A stretch of 7,114 nt of DNA from positions 1 through 7,114 of the forward strand of contig JACCXG010000300.1 of NCBI GenBank assembly GCA_013697225.1, written 5' to 3'. Shown here piece after piece: positions 5,936 through 7,114 of this stretch. The translations under genes and the position numbers were made by a program. Each line of letters begins with the position of its first letter. Within the stretch, counting starts at the first letter, position 1. The stretch is from Acidobacteriota bacterium. Lineage in GTDB: Bacteria; Acidobacteriota; Vicinamibacteria; Vicinamibacterales; 2-12-FULL-66-21. The notes below the pieces were generated by a model, which saw only the letters and a program-made list of their open reading frames with translations, was not told the origin of the DNA and searched no databases.

Positions 5936-7114
5936 TCACTTCGCTGTCGGATCAGCGGCCGGCTCGACGATTTGCACGGCCGTCCTCGCCTCAACATTCT
6001 CGAGGACCTGGATCGTTCCACCGGGCCAGCGCACCTCTACACGGCTGACGGTCCGCGCGTCCCCGAGTCCGAAGTGCACGCGCCTGTCGCTAGCCGACTG
6101 GTAGCTCGAGGCTGTCGAGCAGATGGCGGACTGTGCGCGCCCCTGGTCGTCCTCGATGCGGACGAGCGCGCCGATGCCGTCCCGGTTGGAGCGGCTGCCT
6201 CGAAGCGAGACCGTAAGCCAGGCGCCGGCGTTTCCCCCGTCGTTGCGCAGCAGGACGGGGGCCGAATCGAGGTTTGCCACCACCACGTCGATGTCACCAT
6301 CGTTGTCGATGTCGCCGAACGCCGCGCCGCGGCCGGCAGCGGGCCGCGCAAAGACTGCCCCAAGCGATGCGGACACGTCGACGAATGCTGCTCCTGTGTT
6401 GCGGAGCATCAGCGGCGGCTGAAGGTAGTCGAAGCCCTGTCGGGCGCGCGACACCGTGTCGAGAACGTGCCCCTGCGCCACGAAGAGGTCGCGCCGGCCG
6501 TCGTTGTCGAGATCGACAAGCTTCGTGCCCCACCCGGAGTGTCGGATTGTCGCAGCTGCCAGGCCGGAGGTGTGCGAGGCGTATTCGAACCGGCCGCTAC
6601 CCGTGGCGCGGAACAACGCGTACCGCTCCAGGCTGAGTGTAGTCACCACGATATCCGCCCAGCCGTCGTTGTCGTAGTCCTGGAGGTCAGTGCCCATCCC
6701 GGCAAAGCTCCGTCCATCGCCGTCGTACGCGACACCCGCGTCGAGTGCCACCTCCGCGAAGCTGCCGCTTCCGGTGTTCCGAAACAGGTATTGCGCCATG
6801 GAGTCGTTGGCGACGAACAGATCGGTCCAGCCGTCGCCGTCGTAGTCGTGAATCGCGACCCCCAGCGCCTTGCCCGCATACGCGCCGATGCCGCTCGAAG
6901 CGGAGAGGTTGCTGAACGTGCCGTTGCCGTTGTTGCGGAGCAGGACGCTCGGGACCGGCGGGAACAGCCGCGGGTGACAGTAAGCCCGGGTGGTCCCGTC
7001 CGACGCCAGGCAGAGGGGATTCGTGTCCCACCTCCACTCCAGGTACCGCCCCACGTAAATATCAAGCCAGCCGTCGTTGTCGTAATCCAGGAAGGCTGCG
7101 CTCGAAGACCATCC
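5936..7114 (-). CDS. CRTAC1-type FG-GAP/VCBS repeat protein with ASPIC/UnbV tail, 5' end cut by the window edge
   Basis: The frame is open through the right edge; 392 C-terminal residues are visible and the start is missing. Numbering from the edge, five calcium-binding-type repeats occur: DYDNDGWLD (10-18), DYDGDGWTD (90-98), DYDNDGWAD (146-154), DLDNDGRRD (201-209) and DIDNDGDID (268-276), each followed by a short hydrophobic strand. This is the FG-GAP/VCBS beta-propeller pattern. The tail NRDGIGALVRI (310-320), then SSYQSASDRRVHFGLG (336-351) and VEVRWPGG (359-366), is an ASPIC/UnbV domain. Together these define the CRTAC1 family of secreted or surface proteins, usually about 500-600 residues, so roughly the first third may be missing. 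Function in bacteria is poorly known; binding of calcium and a partner protein or glycan at the surface is inferred. C35 and C46 lie together in the spacer after the first repeat. It is the most upstream of the four minus-strand genes. Confidence 0.93.
   Translation of the reverse strand, partial: GWSSSAAFLDYDNDGWLDIYVGRYLEWRWDTNPLCLASDGTTRAYCHPRLFPPVPSVLLRNNGNGTFSNLSASSGIGAYAGKALGVAIHDYDGDGWTDLFVANDSMAQYLFRNTGSGSFAEVALDAGVAYDGDGRSFAGMGTDLQDYDNDGWADIVVTTLSLERYALFRATGSGRFEYASHTSGLAAATIRHSGWGTKLVDLDNDGRRDLFVAQGHVLDTVSRARQGFDYLQPPLMLRNTGAAFVDVSASLGAVFARPAAGRGAAFGDIDNDGDIDVVVANLDSAPVLLRNDGGNAGAWLTVSLRGSRSNRDGIGALVRIEDDQGRAQSAICSTASSYQSASDRRVHFGLGDARTVSRVEVRWPGGTIQVLENVEARTAVQIVEPAADPTAK

Noticed and set aside
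6278..7087. Repeated CCGTCGTTGTCG-like DNA pieces suggesting a repeat array
   Set aside because: They are spaced by 160-240 bp and in frame; each encodes the DxDxDG motif of a propeller repeat, so protein repetition explains them.

Overview
The window is GC-rich chromosomal DNA in which every recognisable gene encodes a protein that is exported, lipid-anchored or membrane-embedded. The mix of a metzincin-type zinc metalloprotease lipoprotein, a secreted M24 peptidase, a CRTAC1-type repeat protein with an ASPIC/UnbV tail, and an exported MBL-fold hydrolase is typical of Acidobacteriota, perhaps class Vicinamibacteria. That placement is inferred from gene content and base composition alone; there is no rRNA or other marker gene here.

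Layout. Positions 1-58 hold the first 19 codons of a minus-strand secreted protein that runs off the left edge. A divergent intergenic region (59-181) with a hairpin separates it from a plus-strand MBL-fold hydrolase (182-1099), whose start looks leaderless. A convergent gap (1100-1278) with a GC-rich inverted repeat follows. The rest is a run of four minus-strand genes. In transcription order, right to left, they are: a CRTAC1-type protein truncated by the right edge (7114-5936), a small DoxX-family membrane protein (5836-5450), a secreted M24 metallopeptidase (5211-3826) and a large lipoprotein zinc metalloprotease (3732-1279). Gaps of 93-238 bp argue against one tight operon. The M24 gene has its own perfect TATAAT -10 box, and a near-perfect 22-bp palindrome lies upstream of the metalloprotease.

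Function. The two adjacent peptidases suggest breakdown of proteins and peptides outside the cytoplasm, with the lipoprotein cutting proteins and the M24 enzyme trimming peptides. This pairing is inferred from adjacency and export signals; substrates cannot be read from sequence. DoxX, CRTAC1 and MBL are common neighbours without a shared pathway that I can name.

I found no RNA genes, CRISPR arrays, insertion sequences or convincing terminators with T-tracts. I did not find a clearly new multi-gene system. The points most worth a second look are the regulatory palindrome, the leaderless MBL start, the exported M24 enzyme with a single Cys pair and altered His motif, and the hairpin-then-GGAAGG arrangement seen before two genes.
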